Shown here: positions 48,939 through 55,965 of the stretch, piece after piece
How the letters are laid out: each line of letters starts with the position of its first letter
Position numbering within the stretch: position 1 is the first letter of the stretch
DNA from: Acidocella sp.
GTDB taxonomy: Bacteria > Pseudomonadota > Alphaproteobacteria > Acetobacterales > Acetobacteraceae
Direction: 5' to 3'
Assembly: GCA_031291755.1 (NCBI GenBank)
Contig: JARLIK010000018.1
Location: forward strand, 1 to 55,965
DNA: 55,965 nucleotides
Made by a program: the position numbers and the translations under genes
The notes under the pieces: model-generated
Told to the model about the DNA's origin: nothing
What the model saw: the letters and a program-made list of their open reading frames with translations, nothing else
The model's database searches: none

Positions 48939-48942
48939 GATG
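48934..48942 (+). repeat. right inverted arm (CGTAGGATG motif), contains the stop codon
   Basis: CGTAGGATG is followed by GGTGAGC. The TAG of the upstream gene (48936-48938) lies inside the motif. It mirrors the copy at 48090-48098. Confidence 0.45.
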
Positions 48943-49093
48943 GGTGAGCACCCGCCTACGCGGGCGCAGGCTCCGCGCTACCGATCGCTTCTTCCACAAT
49001 ATAACGTCATTGATAAAAATTTACATTTCATTTTTGGAATCACACCAATGGCCGTGGAGGATAACTCAACGATCAGCATCATCTGGTTCGCCC

Positions 49094-49131
49094 CCTCCCG
49101 TCATACTCGCGCAGGCGAGTATGACGGGAGG
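49094..49131. repeat. long perfect extragenic hairpin
   Basis: A 17-base perfect stem pairs 49094-49110 with 49115-49131 around a GCAG loop; the arm carries CGTCATACTCGC. This has the form of a REP-type or small mobile palindrome. A shortened relative is at 35675-35686. Confidence 0.7.
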
Positions 49132-49182
49132 TGAAGAAACGCGCGGATTATTCTTGGGCTAATTTGCTACGATTAGGCGTGG

Positions 49183-49205
49183 ATGGCCGGGTCAAGCCCG
49201 GCCAT
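49183..49205. repeat. extragenic palindrome ATGGCCGGG-TCAAG-CCCGGCCAT
   Basis: A 9-base perfect stem with a TCAAG loop, followed by GACGGGGGG. This sequence type is a frequent dispersed intergenic repeat in alphaproteobacteria. The whole of 48939-49232 has no gene and is filled by such repeats. Confidence 0.65.
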
Positions 49206-49232
49206 GACGGGGGGCGGAAATAAGCTGTGCCG

Positions 49233-49838
49233 CTACGCAAACCTCACCACCAAACTCACAGCCTGCACCAGCGCATTTGCCAAAGCCGCCTGCAGAGCCG
49301 CAACTTCGGCGGCAGCGTCGTTGCTGTGCAACGGCGCCGTGCCGGTGATGCGTTGCTGGGCTAGCGGATGGGGTTTGGCGGTGAGGCCGGGGTTGTTGGC
49401 AATCACCACTAAAGTCAGCACTGCACGGGCCTGGCCGGCGGCGGGGTCGGCCACAAACTCGGTGAATTCGCCTTCAACAATCAGTTGCGCGGTCAGCCGC
49501 GTGCCGGTGTTCACCACCGCCGAAAACGCGCCGCTGGCTTCCGCCCAGGCGGTCAGGGCGGCGGTGGCGGCGTCTGCCGGTTCAACGGCCCAGCGGTTGT
49601 AGTACGCAATATCGAGGCTGCCATCGGGCTGCAACGTTTGCAGGCCCTGTTGATTCAGCCCAGGCCCGGCGGCCAGATCGCGCACCAGCAGTATCGGCCC
49701 GTGCGGGTTGGGCGGGTTGTTCGCCGGTGGTGCTGGCTGCAACGGCCAGTTCACCTGCGGCACGTATTTTTGCGCGGGCAATAATGACCCACAACCGGCC
49801 AGCCAAAGCGGAGCCGTTAGTATCAGGCGGCGTTGCAT
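49233..49838 (-). CDS. ABC-transport auxiliary lipoprotein (PqiC/MlaC-position)
   Basis: A lipoprotein of 201 residues: lipobox LAGC with Cys16 and a Pro/Asn-rich linker. The ABC_trans_aux core follows, with LQPDGSLDIAYYNRWAVEPADAATAALTAWAEASGAF, the canonical block around 'YYNRWAxxP'. Such proteins sit in the outer or inner membrane leaflet and complete MCE lipid-transport systems. It is the last gene of the operon; its ATG shares one base with the mlaD stop (TGATG). Confidence 0.88.
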   Translation of the reverse strand: MQRRLILTAPLWLAGCGSLLPAQKYVPQVNWPLQPAPPANNPPNPHGPILLVRDLAAGPGLNQQGLQTLQPDGSLDIAYYNRWAVEPADAATAALTAWAEASGAFSAVVNTGTRLTAQLIVEGEFTEFVADPAAGQARAVLTLVVIANNPGLTAKPHPLAQQRITGTAPLHSNDAAAEVAALQAALANALVQAVSLVVRFA

Positions 49839-50830
49839 CAATGCTCTCCTTCCGGCGGGGGGGCGGCGCCATCCAGCACCTGCGCGGGGTTGTGCTTCAG
49901 GCTGTCTGTCAATTCACGCAAATTGGCACTGGTGGTTTTCAAATCCTGCAAAATCGGGCCCAACTCGGCTTCCAGATCAGCAGTGGTTTCGTCGGCATGG
50001 CCGATAGTGGCCTGGCTTTGTGCTACCACCGCCGGCAGCTCGGCGCTGACCTTGCTGAGCTGCGCAGTGGTTTGGTCAAGCTGCGCGAGAATCTGCGTGG
50101 TCTGCGGGCCATCCGCCAGCGTGCGGATCGAGGCAGTGGTGGCCGGCAAATCAGCCTTGGTGACTTCGGTGTTCAAATTGGTGAGCAAAGCATTGGCCTT
50201 GGCAATCGCCTGATGGGCATCGCCGGTGGTCACCTCCTGATCGAGCGTGGCAAGCAAATCACTGAACTGCGTCACAATTTTTCCAGCGTCCACCTTACTT
50301 AATGAAGACATCAAATTTTCAATCGCATCCTGCACCTGGGTCAGGGTGCTGGGCATTGAAGGGATAACCGTACTATCCGGAGTCCAGGGTACCGTGGTGG
50401 CCGGATATTGCTTCGGGTCTACAAAGCTAAGTTCGACATAAGCCAGCCCGGTAATGCCTTGCGGCGCAATTTGAACCCTCAGGCCGCGATCAACCGCCTG
50501 CTGAATGTCATCAACATGGCCAAGCTTTTTCGGGTCGACGCGAAACCGCACCACCACCAACTGGTAAACCTTCTCGTTCTCATCCTTAATATTTGCAGGC
50601 GGGTATTCTGCAGTCACCAGCCCAACATCGGTCACCTTACCGATGGTCACACCACGAAACTTCACTTCCGTCCCGACATCGAGCCCTTGCACGGATTCCT
50701 GAAAATAGGTCTCGAACGGAATGCCTGGATGCAATGCCGACCCAGACAGAAAAAACACCAGCGCCAGGAGCGATGCGATGCCCGCCAGCGTGAATAGCCC
50801 GACCCGGAAGGCGGCTCGTTTGTTATCCAT
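49838..50830 (-). CDS. MCE-domain lipid-binding protein MlaD-like
   Basis: One N-terminal membrane helix (residues about 9-31), then the MCE domain with FQESVQGLDVGTEVKFRGVTIGKV and, later, GLRVQIAPQGITGLAYVELSF. The C-terminal ~180 residues are helical and rich in Thr, Ala and Gln, longer than in Escherichia coli MlaD. It resembles proteins of PqiB/YebT or plant TGD2 type. MCE proteins form hexameric rings in the periplasm that pass phospholipids. ATG 50830 overlaps the ATPase stop by one base. Confidence 0.92.
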   Translation of the reverse strand: MDNKRAAFRVGLFTLAGIASLLALVFFLSGSALHPGIPFETYFQESVQGLDVGTEVKFRGVTIGKVTDVGLVTAEYPPANIKDENEKVYQLVVVRFRVDPKKLGHVDDIQQAVDRGLRVQIAPQGITGLAYVELSFVDPKQYPATTVPWTPDSTVIPSMPSTLTQVQDAIENLMSSLSKVDAGKIVTQFSDLLATLDQEVTTGDAHQAIAKANALLTNLNTEVTKADLPATTASIRTLADGPQTTQILAQLDQTTAQLSKVSAELPAVVAQSQATIGHADETTADLEAELGPILQDLKTTSANLRELTDSLKHNPAQVLDGAAPPPEGEH

Positions 50831-51564
50831 CACACACTCTCCCGGTTAAAAAACGCCCGTACCATTTTGATATCAGAATGGGATGCCAAGTCTTTTGGTT
50901 TACCCATCGCAATCATCCCCTGGGCTTCACGGTCCAGCATCACGCAACGGTCCGAGATGGCGAGGATTGATTGCAATTCGTGCGTGACCACCACAAAAGT
51001 TGCCCCGAGTGTCTCGCGCAGTTCGAGGATCAACTCATCAAGCCCGGCGGAAGTAATTGGGTCCAAACCGGCGGAGGGTTCATCGAGAAACAATACCGGT
51101 GGGTCGAGCGCCAAGGCGCGGGCAATGGCTGCTCGCTTGGCCATACCGCCGGAAATTTCAGCGGGCAACCGCAGCGCGGCATCGCCCAACCCCACCATGG
51201 CAAGTTTCATCCGGGCAATCTCATTACGCGCCGAGGCCGGAAGATCCGTGAACACGGCCATCGCCAATGTTACGTTGTCGAGCAAATTCATCGAACCAAA
51301 CAAGGCGCCAGATTGAAACATCACGCCAATAAGGCGCCGGACCGCTTCGGTGTCAGCCGTCACATCATGCCCGCACACGCTGATATGGCCTTCAGTGGGG
51401 GTGAGCAGGCCGATCATTTGTTTGAGCAATGTTGACTTGCCGCAGCCCGAGCCACCAAGAATGACAAAGACTTCGCGTTCTTCCACGGCAAAGCTGACAT
51501 TTTTAAAAATGATGCGATCACCAAAGCTTTGTGACACATCGTTAACCTGAATGATGCTGGCCAT
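50830..51564 (-). CDS. lipid-transport ABC ATPase MlaF-like
   Basis: Cytosolic ATPase of the MCE transporter. Walker A is GGSGCGKSTLLKQM near residue 38, signature ISGGMAKRAAIARAL, Walker B PVLFLDEPSAGLDP, and the H-loop VVVTHEL. Met-Ala in the signature is typical of MlaF relatives. The 244-residue length is standard. It shares one base with mlaE upstream and with mlaD downstream. Confidence 0.95.
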   Translation of the reverse strand: MASIIQVNDVSQSFGDRIIFKNVSFAVEEREVFVILGGSGCGKSTLLKQMIGLLTPTEGHISVCGHDVTADTEAVRRLIGVMFQSGALFGSMNLLDNVTLAMAVFTDLPASARNEIARMKLAMVGLGDAALRLPAEISGGMAKRAAIARALALDPPVLFLDEPSAGLDPITSAGLDELILELRETLGATFVVVTHELQSILAISDRCVMLDREAQGMIAMGKPKDLASHSDIKMVRAFFNRESV

Positions 51565-52664
51565 TACAGACCCAACCGGTAAAACAGCACGGCGAACAGG
51601 CCATCGAGCACGACCGTGGCCACAATCCCGCCAACTACCGCCGAAGTAGCGGCTTCACCCACGGCGCGCGGGCCATTGCCGGCGGTGAGGCCGGAGCGGC
51701 AGCCGATCATCGCAACGGCGGCGGCGAACACCATGGCCTTGAACAGCCCCAGCAGAAAATCCGACGGCCCGGCGGCAAAGGTAATCTGCCCGACGATCGC
51801 GGAGGTGGGGAAACCAAACCCCATCAGCACCACGCCCATGCCGATCAGACCCGAGACATCCATCGCCACCACCAAGGCCGGCATTACCAGCACGGCGGCG
51901 GCCACGCGCGGCAACACCAACATCGTTTCGGGGTCAATCCCCATGGTGGTGAGGGCGGCAATTTCTTCGTTCACCTGCATGGTGCCGAGTTCCGCCGCAA
52001 ACGCTGAACCGGTACGGCCGGCCAAAATCACCGCCACCAACAGCGGGCCAAGCTCGCGGAACAGCGAGAGCGCCACCAGATCTGCCACATACAAATCCGC
52101 GCCGAACTGCTGCATCGGGATAGCCGATTGGAACGCCAGAATCATCCCAATCAAAAACCCCAGCATCACCACCAGCGGCAAGGCTTTCAGGCCCGCATTA
52201 TCAGCAATATGGGCAAAGTCCGAGCCGCGCAGAAACCGCAATTTTGCCGGCAAAGCCAGCAGGGCGACAATGGTTTCACCGAAAAAAGCAATGCGGATAT
52301 TGAGGTTTTCCAATACCGTCGGCGTCCTCGCCTCTTGAGCCGCTTCACGTGCGGCGCGCTGTTCCTCCTGGCGGGTGAGCGGTGGGGGAATGATTTTGCG
52401 CAACTGCGCGATCAGCGCCGTACCTTGGGTTTCAGCACCTTGCAGTTGCATCTCACCGCCATGAATTCGCTCCATGGTCAGCAGCAAGGTCGCACCGGCG
52501 GTATCGATCTCGGGGCAGGCAGAGATATCAATGGTGAGGACAGCGGCCTGAGCATGCTTGGCGGCGGCGATGGAGGATTTCCAGATAGCACCGACATTCT
52601 GCGCTACCAGATCGCCGGAGAAGGCCAGAACATCGCCATCCTGACGCAGCGCGGCATTGCTCAT
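51564..52664 (-). CDS. MlaE-type permease fused to an N-terminal STAS (MlaB-like) domain
   Basis: Residues about 1-95 form a STAS domain with DISACPEIDTAGATLLLTMERI, like MlaB. Residues about 130-366 are the MlaE permease: LVVMLGFLIGMILAFQSAIPMQQFGADLYVADLVALSLFRELGPLLVAVILAGRTGSAFAAELGTMQV is its hallmark region. The fusion means that no separate mlaB is needed. It overlaps terC by 4 bases upstream and the ATPase gene by one base. Confidence 0.93.
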   Translation of the reverse strand: MSNAALRQDGDVLAFSGDLVAQNVGAIWKSSIAAAKHAQAAVLTIDISACPEIDTAGATLLLTMERIHGGEMQLQGAETQGTALIAQLRKIIPPPLTRQEEQRAAREAAQEARTPTVLENLNIRIAFFGETIVALLALPAKLRFLRGSDFAHIADNAGLKALPLVVMLGFLIGMILAFQSAIPMQQFGADLYVADLVALSLFRELGPLLVAVILAGRTGSAFAAELGTMQVNEEIAALTTMGIDPETMLVLPRVAAAVLVMPALVVAMDVSGLIGMGVVLMGFGFPTSAIVGQITFAAGPSDFLLGLFKAMVFAAAVAMIGCRSGLTAGNGPRAVGEAATSAVVGGIVATVVLDGLFAVLFYRLGL

Positions 52665-53266
52665 GCCGGCAGCACGGCTTGGTGGAGTACCTCAAAGGAG
52701 CCTTGGTATATCATGGTCAGTGATACATATAGCACGATTGCCAGCCCAACCCAGGTCAGCCAGCGGAATCGTTGCAATAATCGTGCGACCAGGCTGGCGG
52801 CGAAGCCCATCAAAGCGACCGAGACGATCAGCCCGACGACCAGCAACACCGGATGGCCATGCGCGGCGCCTGCCACCGCCAGCACGTTATCGAGGCTCAT
52901 CGAGACATCCGCGATGATGATGCGGATGATGGCGCTGCGCAACCGACCAGCCTTGGGGGGGGCGTGGTGGCTGACCTCGGCCTTCTTGAACTCGCGGGCG
53001 GACTTCCACACCACCCAAAGCAGCAAAATACCGCCCGCCAGGGTGAGGCCGATAATCGCCAGCATTTTGACCGCCACCAGCGCGAATAAAATGCGGATGA
53101 GAGTGGCCCCGGCGATGCCCGCCAGAATGGCACGGCGGCGCTGGGCCTTCGGGAGTCCATTGACCGCGAGGCCAATGACCACGGCATTATCGCCCGCCAG
53201 CACCAGGTCAATGAGGAGGACCTGCAACAGGATGGGCAGTAAAACGGAGACCTGGGCTAAATCCAT
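52661..53266 (-). CDS. TerC-family membrane protein
   Basis: A 201-residue protein with about six membrane helices. The paired acidic motifs DLVLAGDNAVVIGLA and ADVSMSLDNVLAVAG are those of TerC/YjbE/Alx proteins, which export manganese or other metals or serve metal loading of exported enzymes. It is the first gene of the five-gene terC-mla operon, joined to mlaE by a 4-base overlap. A GC-rich repeat lies directly upstream. Confidence 0.9.
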   Translation of the reverse strand: MDLAQVSVLLPILLQVLLIDLVLAGDNAVVIGLAVNGLPKAQRRRAILAGIAGATLIRILFALVAVKMLAIIGLTLAGGILLLWVVWKSAREFKKAEVSHHAPPKAGRLRSAIIRIIIADVSMSLDNVLAVAGAAHGHPVLLVVGLIVSVALMGFAASLVARLLQRFRWLTWVGLAIVLYVSLTMIYQGSFEVLHQAVLPA

Positions 53267-53281
53267 GCGCTCTGGTGGCGT

Positions 53282-53316
53282 GTGCGGGCGGCGCTTGTCA
53301 ACGCCGTGCGGGCGGC
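53282..53316. repeat. 11-bp GC-rich direct repeat in the terC/purB gap
   Basis: GTGCGGGCGGC occurs at 53282-53292 and 53306-53316 in the 80-base gap between terC and purB. On the minus strand the gap reads GGGGTAAGCC, GCCG/CGGC and GTTGACA, slightly like a yybP-ykoY element; this is weak and is discussed separately. Confidence 0.5.
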
Positions 53317-53346
53317 TTACCCCGGCGCAAAGCTCAAGGAGTTGTT

Positions 53347-54678
53347 ATGATCCCACGTTATTCACGGCCACAGGCCGCCGCTATCTGGTCACCCGAGAAC
53401 CGCTACCGAATTTGGTTTGAAATCGAGGCGTTGGCTGCTGAGGGCATGGCGCTGGTGGGCAGCGTGCCCGCCGAGGCCGCAGCCAATATCCGTGAACGGG
53501 GCGGGGCGAAGCTGGCCGCCATCGGGCCGGCTGACATTGAGCGGATTGACGAGATTGAGCGCGAGACCCGCCATGACGTGATCGCCTTTCTCACCTGGCT
53601 GGCCGAAGGCATCGGGCCGGATAGCCGGTTTGTGCATCAGGGGCTGACATCATCAGACGTGTTGGACACTTGCCTCGCCGTACAACTCACCCAGGCGGCG
53701 GATTTGCTGCTGGCCGATATCGACGATGTGCTGGCAGCGCTGAAAAAGCGCGCGCTTGAGCATAAGCACACCATCACCATTGGCCGCAGCCACGGCATCC
53801 ACGCTGAGCCGACCAGCTTTGGACTGAAGCTGGCCGGGCATTATGCGGAATTTGCCCGCAACCGGGTACGGCTGCTGGCGGCGCGGGCCGAGATTGCCAC
53901 CTGCGCGATTTCGGGCGCGGTGGGCACGTTCGCCCATGTGGACCCGCGGGTTGAGGATTATGTTGCTGGAAAGCTGGGGTTGGCCAGCGAACCAATTTCA
54001 ACCCAGGTGATCCCGCGTGACCGCCATGCGGCGTTTTTTGCGACGTTGGGCGTGATTGCGTGCGGGGTAGAGCGGTTGGCGACCGAGGTGCGGCATTTGC
54101 AGCGTTCCGAAGTGCGCGAAGCCGAAGAGTTTTTCCATGCCGGGCAGAAGGGCTCATCGGCGATGCCGCATAAGCGCAATCCGGTGCTTTCGGAAAACTT
54201 AACCGGCCTGGCCCGGCTGGTGCGCAGCGCGGTGGTGCCCGCCATGGAGAATGTGACGCTGTGGCATGAGCGCGATATCAGCCATTCATCGGTGGAGCGC
54301 GGGATTGGTCCGGATGCCACCGTGACGCTGGATTTCGCGCTCGCGCGGCTCGCGGGCATGATGGACAAGCTGACCATCTACCCCGACCAAATGATGGCGA
54401 ATTTAGAGAGCCTGGGCGGGGTGGTGCATTCCGGCGAAGTGCTGCTGGCGCTGACCAAAGCCGGAATTTTGCGTGAAGATTCCTACAAAATTGTGCAGCG
54501 TAACGCGATGGCGACCTGGACCAAATTGGGCCAGCCGGGTGCCAAGGATTTCCGCGCCAATCTGTTGGCCGACCCTGAAGTGGCGGGGCGGATTTCACCG
54601 GCGGTGATCGACGCGGCGATGGATTGCAAACTGCATCTGGCCGAGATTGATACGCTGTTTGCGCGGGTGTTTGGTTAA
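53347..54678 (+). CDS. purB: adenylosuccinate lyase
   Basis: Catalyses two steps of purine synthesis (SAICAR to AICAR, and adenylosuccinate to AMP). The superfamily signature is GSSAMPHKRNP, with the catalytic Ser in the flexible loop; the His of the general acid is in TIGRSHGIHAEP and TSSDVLDT is another conserved block. The 443-residue length is right for the short bacterial class. AAGGAG lies 5 bases before ATG 53347. Confidence 0.97.
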   Translation: MIPRYSRPQAAAIWSPENRYRIWFEIEALAAEGMALVGSVPAEAAANIRERGGAKLAAIGPADIERIDEIERETRHDVIAFLTWLAEGIGPDSRFVHQGLTSSDVLDTCLAVQLTQAADLLLADIDDVLAALKKRALEHKHTITIGRSHGIHAEPTSFGLKLAGHYAEFARNRVRLLAARAEIATCAISGAVGTFAHVDPRVEDYVAGKLGLASEPISTQVIPRDRHAAFFATLGVIACGVERLATEVRHLQRSEVREAEEFFHAGQKGSSAMPHKRNPVLSENLTGLARLVRSAVVPAMENVTLWHERDISHSSVERGIGPDATVTLDFALARLAGMMDKLTIYPDQMMANLESLGGVVHSGEVLLALTKAGILREDSYKIVQRNAMATWTKLGQPGAKDFRANLLADPEVAGRISPAVIDAAMDCKLHLAEIDTLFARVFG

Positions 54679-54695
54679 CCGGCGGGTTTCAGCCG

Positions 54696-55394
54696 ATGTG
54701 TTCGATCATCCTGCGGATTGAGGAGAGTGGCATTTTCATCGCCGCCAACCGCGATGAAATGCTCGACCGGCCCTGGGCGGCGCCCGGCGCGTACTGGTCC
54801 AAACTGCCCGGCGTGATTGCCGGGCAAGATAAAACCGCAGGCGGCACCTGGATGGGTTTAAACCGCCACAATGTAATGGCGGCGGTGCTGAACCGCCACG
54901 GCTCGCTGGGCCCAGCGCCTGGCAAACGCAGCCGGGGCGAATTGCCCTTGCTGGCGTTAGCGTATCCCACAGCCGAGATGGCGGTATCAGCCATGGCACG
55001 GCTTGACGCTGAAGCGTACCGCAGTTTCAACCTGGTTATTGCCGATTGTGAGCAGGCGTTTTGCCTCAGCGGGTTCGAGCGAGGTGTGCCGGTTGTGTCG
55101 GAACTTGGGCTTGGCACCTGGATGATCACATCAGGTGAGCCTAACGAGATGAAGCTGCCGCGCATTGCCCGGCATTTGCCAAAATTTGAAGATGCGGCTT
55201 GGGAGAACTGGGATTTGCTGCTGGCGGACAACGCCGCACCCGTGGAAAGCGCATTAAACATTCCGCCCCATAACGGCTTCGGAACGGTCAGCGCGTCGCT
55301 GATGGCATTGCCAAAAGATACCGCACCAAGCTGGGATTTCGCCGCCGGTCCACCGCACAAGGCGGCGTTTTTACCGGTTGCCTTGCACACATAA
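54696..55394 (+). CDS. NRDE (TANGO2-like) family protein
   Basis: A 232-residue protein starting Met-Cys, with FIAANRDEMLDRPWAAPGAYW giving the NRDE motif that names the family. AGGTWMGLN and LGTWMITSGEPN are further conserved blocks. After Met removal Cys could act as an N-terminal nucleophile as in Ntn hydrolases, but activity is not established. Human TANGO2 has been tied to heme and lipid trafficking. It follows purB by 17 bases. Confidence 0.87.
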   Translation: MCSIILRIEESGIFIAANRDEMLDRPWAAPGAYWSKLPGVIAGQDKTAGGTWMGLNRHNVMAAVLNRHGSLGPAPGKRSRGELPLLALAYPTAEMAVSAMARLDAEAYRSFNLVIADCEQAFCLSGFERGVPVVSELGLGTWMITSGEPNEMKLPRIARHLPKFEDAAWENWDLLLADNAAPVESALNIPPHNGFGTVSASLMALPKDTAPSWDFAAGPPHKAAFLPVALHT

Positions 55395-55399
55395 ATAAT

Positions 55400-55431
55400 G
55401 CCGGTGCGCTTAAGCACACCGGCTTTATTTT
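55400..55431 (+). terminator. intrinsic terminator, probably bidirectional
   Basis: GCCGGTG pairs with CACCGGC across 55400-55423, with one mismatch and a CTTAAG centre, followed by TTTATTTT. On the other strand the stem is followed by ATTATTTA, so it can end both the NRDE gene and the convergent hypothetical gene. Confidence 0.8.
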
Positions 55432-55443
55432 CAGGCACAGATT

Positions 55444-55896
55444 TTAGAAAATCTTGTTGATGATATCATCACCAATGCCAAACCCGGCACCAGTGACAAT
55501 GGCGCGGCCAAAGCCGGAATTGAATAGCCCGCCGAGTAATCCGCCCGCACCCTGCTGCTGCGGGTAGCCACCACCATAACCTCCCTGCGGCGGGTACGGC
55601 ATAGGCTGCTGCTGCGGCTGCTGGCCCCATGGCGACTGTTGCGGCATCTGCTGTAAAGCCTGCTGCTGGTTTTCAACAAATCCATGCAGAGCCTGCAATA
55701 AATTCGAAACCTGATTCTGCTCGGCTTGAATGGCAAGGGCGATGCTCTTGAGGTCGAGCAGCCACTCGCGGGCATCCTGGTTGCCTGCCTGATTAGCGGC
55801 TTGCAGCTTGGTGGCGAGGTCTTTCAGTTCCTGCACGGTCTGCTGCGCCTGATTTTGCAACTGGCTGTATTGAGTGTCGATCGTCTGGACGTCCAT
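55444..55896 (-). CDS. Gln/Gly-rich hypothetical protein
   Basis: A 150-residue protein. Residues 1-85 are a predicted coiled coil (TQYSQLQNQAQQTVQELKDLATKLQ...). Residues 85-125 are low complexity, Gln/Pro/Gly-rich (QQPQQQP, PPQGGYGGGYPQQQ). The C-terminus GGLLGGLFNSGFGRAIVTGAGFGIGDDI is a Gly-rich hydrophobic segment, as in DUF2076-type proteins. No catalytic motif. GGAGGA lies 7 bases before ATG 55896; an upstream frame adds 9 residues with no support. Function unknown. The 42 bases after its promoter side hold no feature I can name. Confidence 0.6.
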   Translation of the reverse strand: MDVQTIDTQYSQLQNQAQQTVQELKDLATKLQAANQAGNQDAREWLLDLKSIALAIQAEQNQVSNLLQALHGFVENQQQALQQMPQQSPWGQQPQQQPMPYPPQGGYGGGYPQQQGAGGLLGGLFNSGFGRAIVTGAGFGIGDDIINKIF

Positions 55897-55965
55897 GGTT
55901 GGTTCCTCCGGGTGAGATGGCAATTATATAGGCGACTATTTGCCCTGCCGGTAGATGGCGCAGGC

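Noticed and set aside
48939..49232. CRISPR array in the repeat-rich gap
   Set aside because: The repeats are different palindromes without regular spacing or repeated direct units.

Overview
The window looks like a chromosomal segment of a GC-rich alphaproteobacterium, most probably of the Acetobacteraceae/Rhodospirillales type. This is inferred from gene content, not from any search. The pointers are a complete Entner-Doudoroff operon zwf-pgl-edd-eda-pgi, an F1-only ATP synthase operon atpHAGDC, a phasin (so polyhydroxyalkanoate storage), clpS-clpA, and an Mla-type lipid transporter whose permease carries an N-terminal STAS domain. Coding density is very high. Many genes overlap by 1-4 bases, and several convergent gene pairs touch or overlap. 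I saw no rRNA, tRNA, CRISPR array, prophage or intact insertion sequence.

Layout. 1-5 kb: IalB-like protein, rlmN, an unusual GrpE-like protein, a CBS-like protein, a glycosyltransferase and a PadR regulator. 4.6-14 kb: glmU-glmS meet the oppositely oriented zwf-pgl-edd-eda-pgi operon; together they cover glucose-6-phosphate to pyruvate/GAP, the fructose-6-phosphate node, and amino-sugar synthesis for the cell wall. 14-20 kb: a succinate-semialdehyde-type dehydrogenase, and a tight RNA helicase / glutaryl-CoA dehydrogenase / RNA methyltransferase cluster. 19.8-22.6 kb: a copper module (copA-cueR opposite a CopZ-like chaperone) with two back-to-back CueR-type promoters. 22.6-28.7 kb: DUF3429 protein, SEC-C/TPR sulfotransferase, clpA, clpS and phasin. 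29-36 kb: DD-carboxypeptidase, DedA protein, ATP-grasp ligase, XerC, transaldolase-like aldolase, PriA and two small secreted proteins. 36.9-41.7 kb: ATP synthase F1. 41.9-49.2 kb: a more accessory stretch with an MFS exporter, small stress or cofactor proteins, gmk-yicC, an SDR, an AT-rich gene of unknown function between inverted repeat arms, and a cluster of intergenic repeats. 49.2-53.3 kb: a five-gene terC-mlaE-mlaF-mlaD-lipoprotein operon. 53.3-56 kb: purB, an NRDE-family protein and a Gln/Gly-rich hypothetical.

Most of the window is ordinary housekeeping. The items most worth a second look are: the GrpE-like protein with an internal duplication; the abutting CueR promoters, which predict a leaderless copA mRNA; the translationally coupled DedA/ATP-grasp pair next to a DD-carboxypeptidase; and the AT-rich gene at 48153-48938 flanked by inverted motifs. 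I did not find a gene set that I can call a new defence or biosynthetic system.
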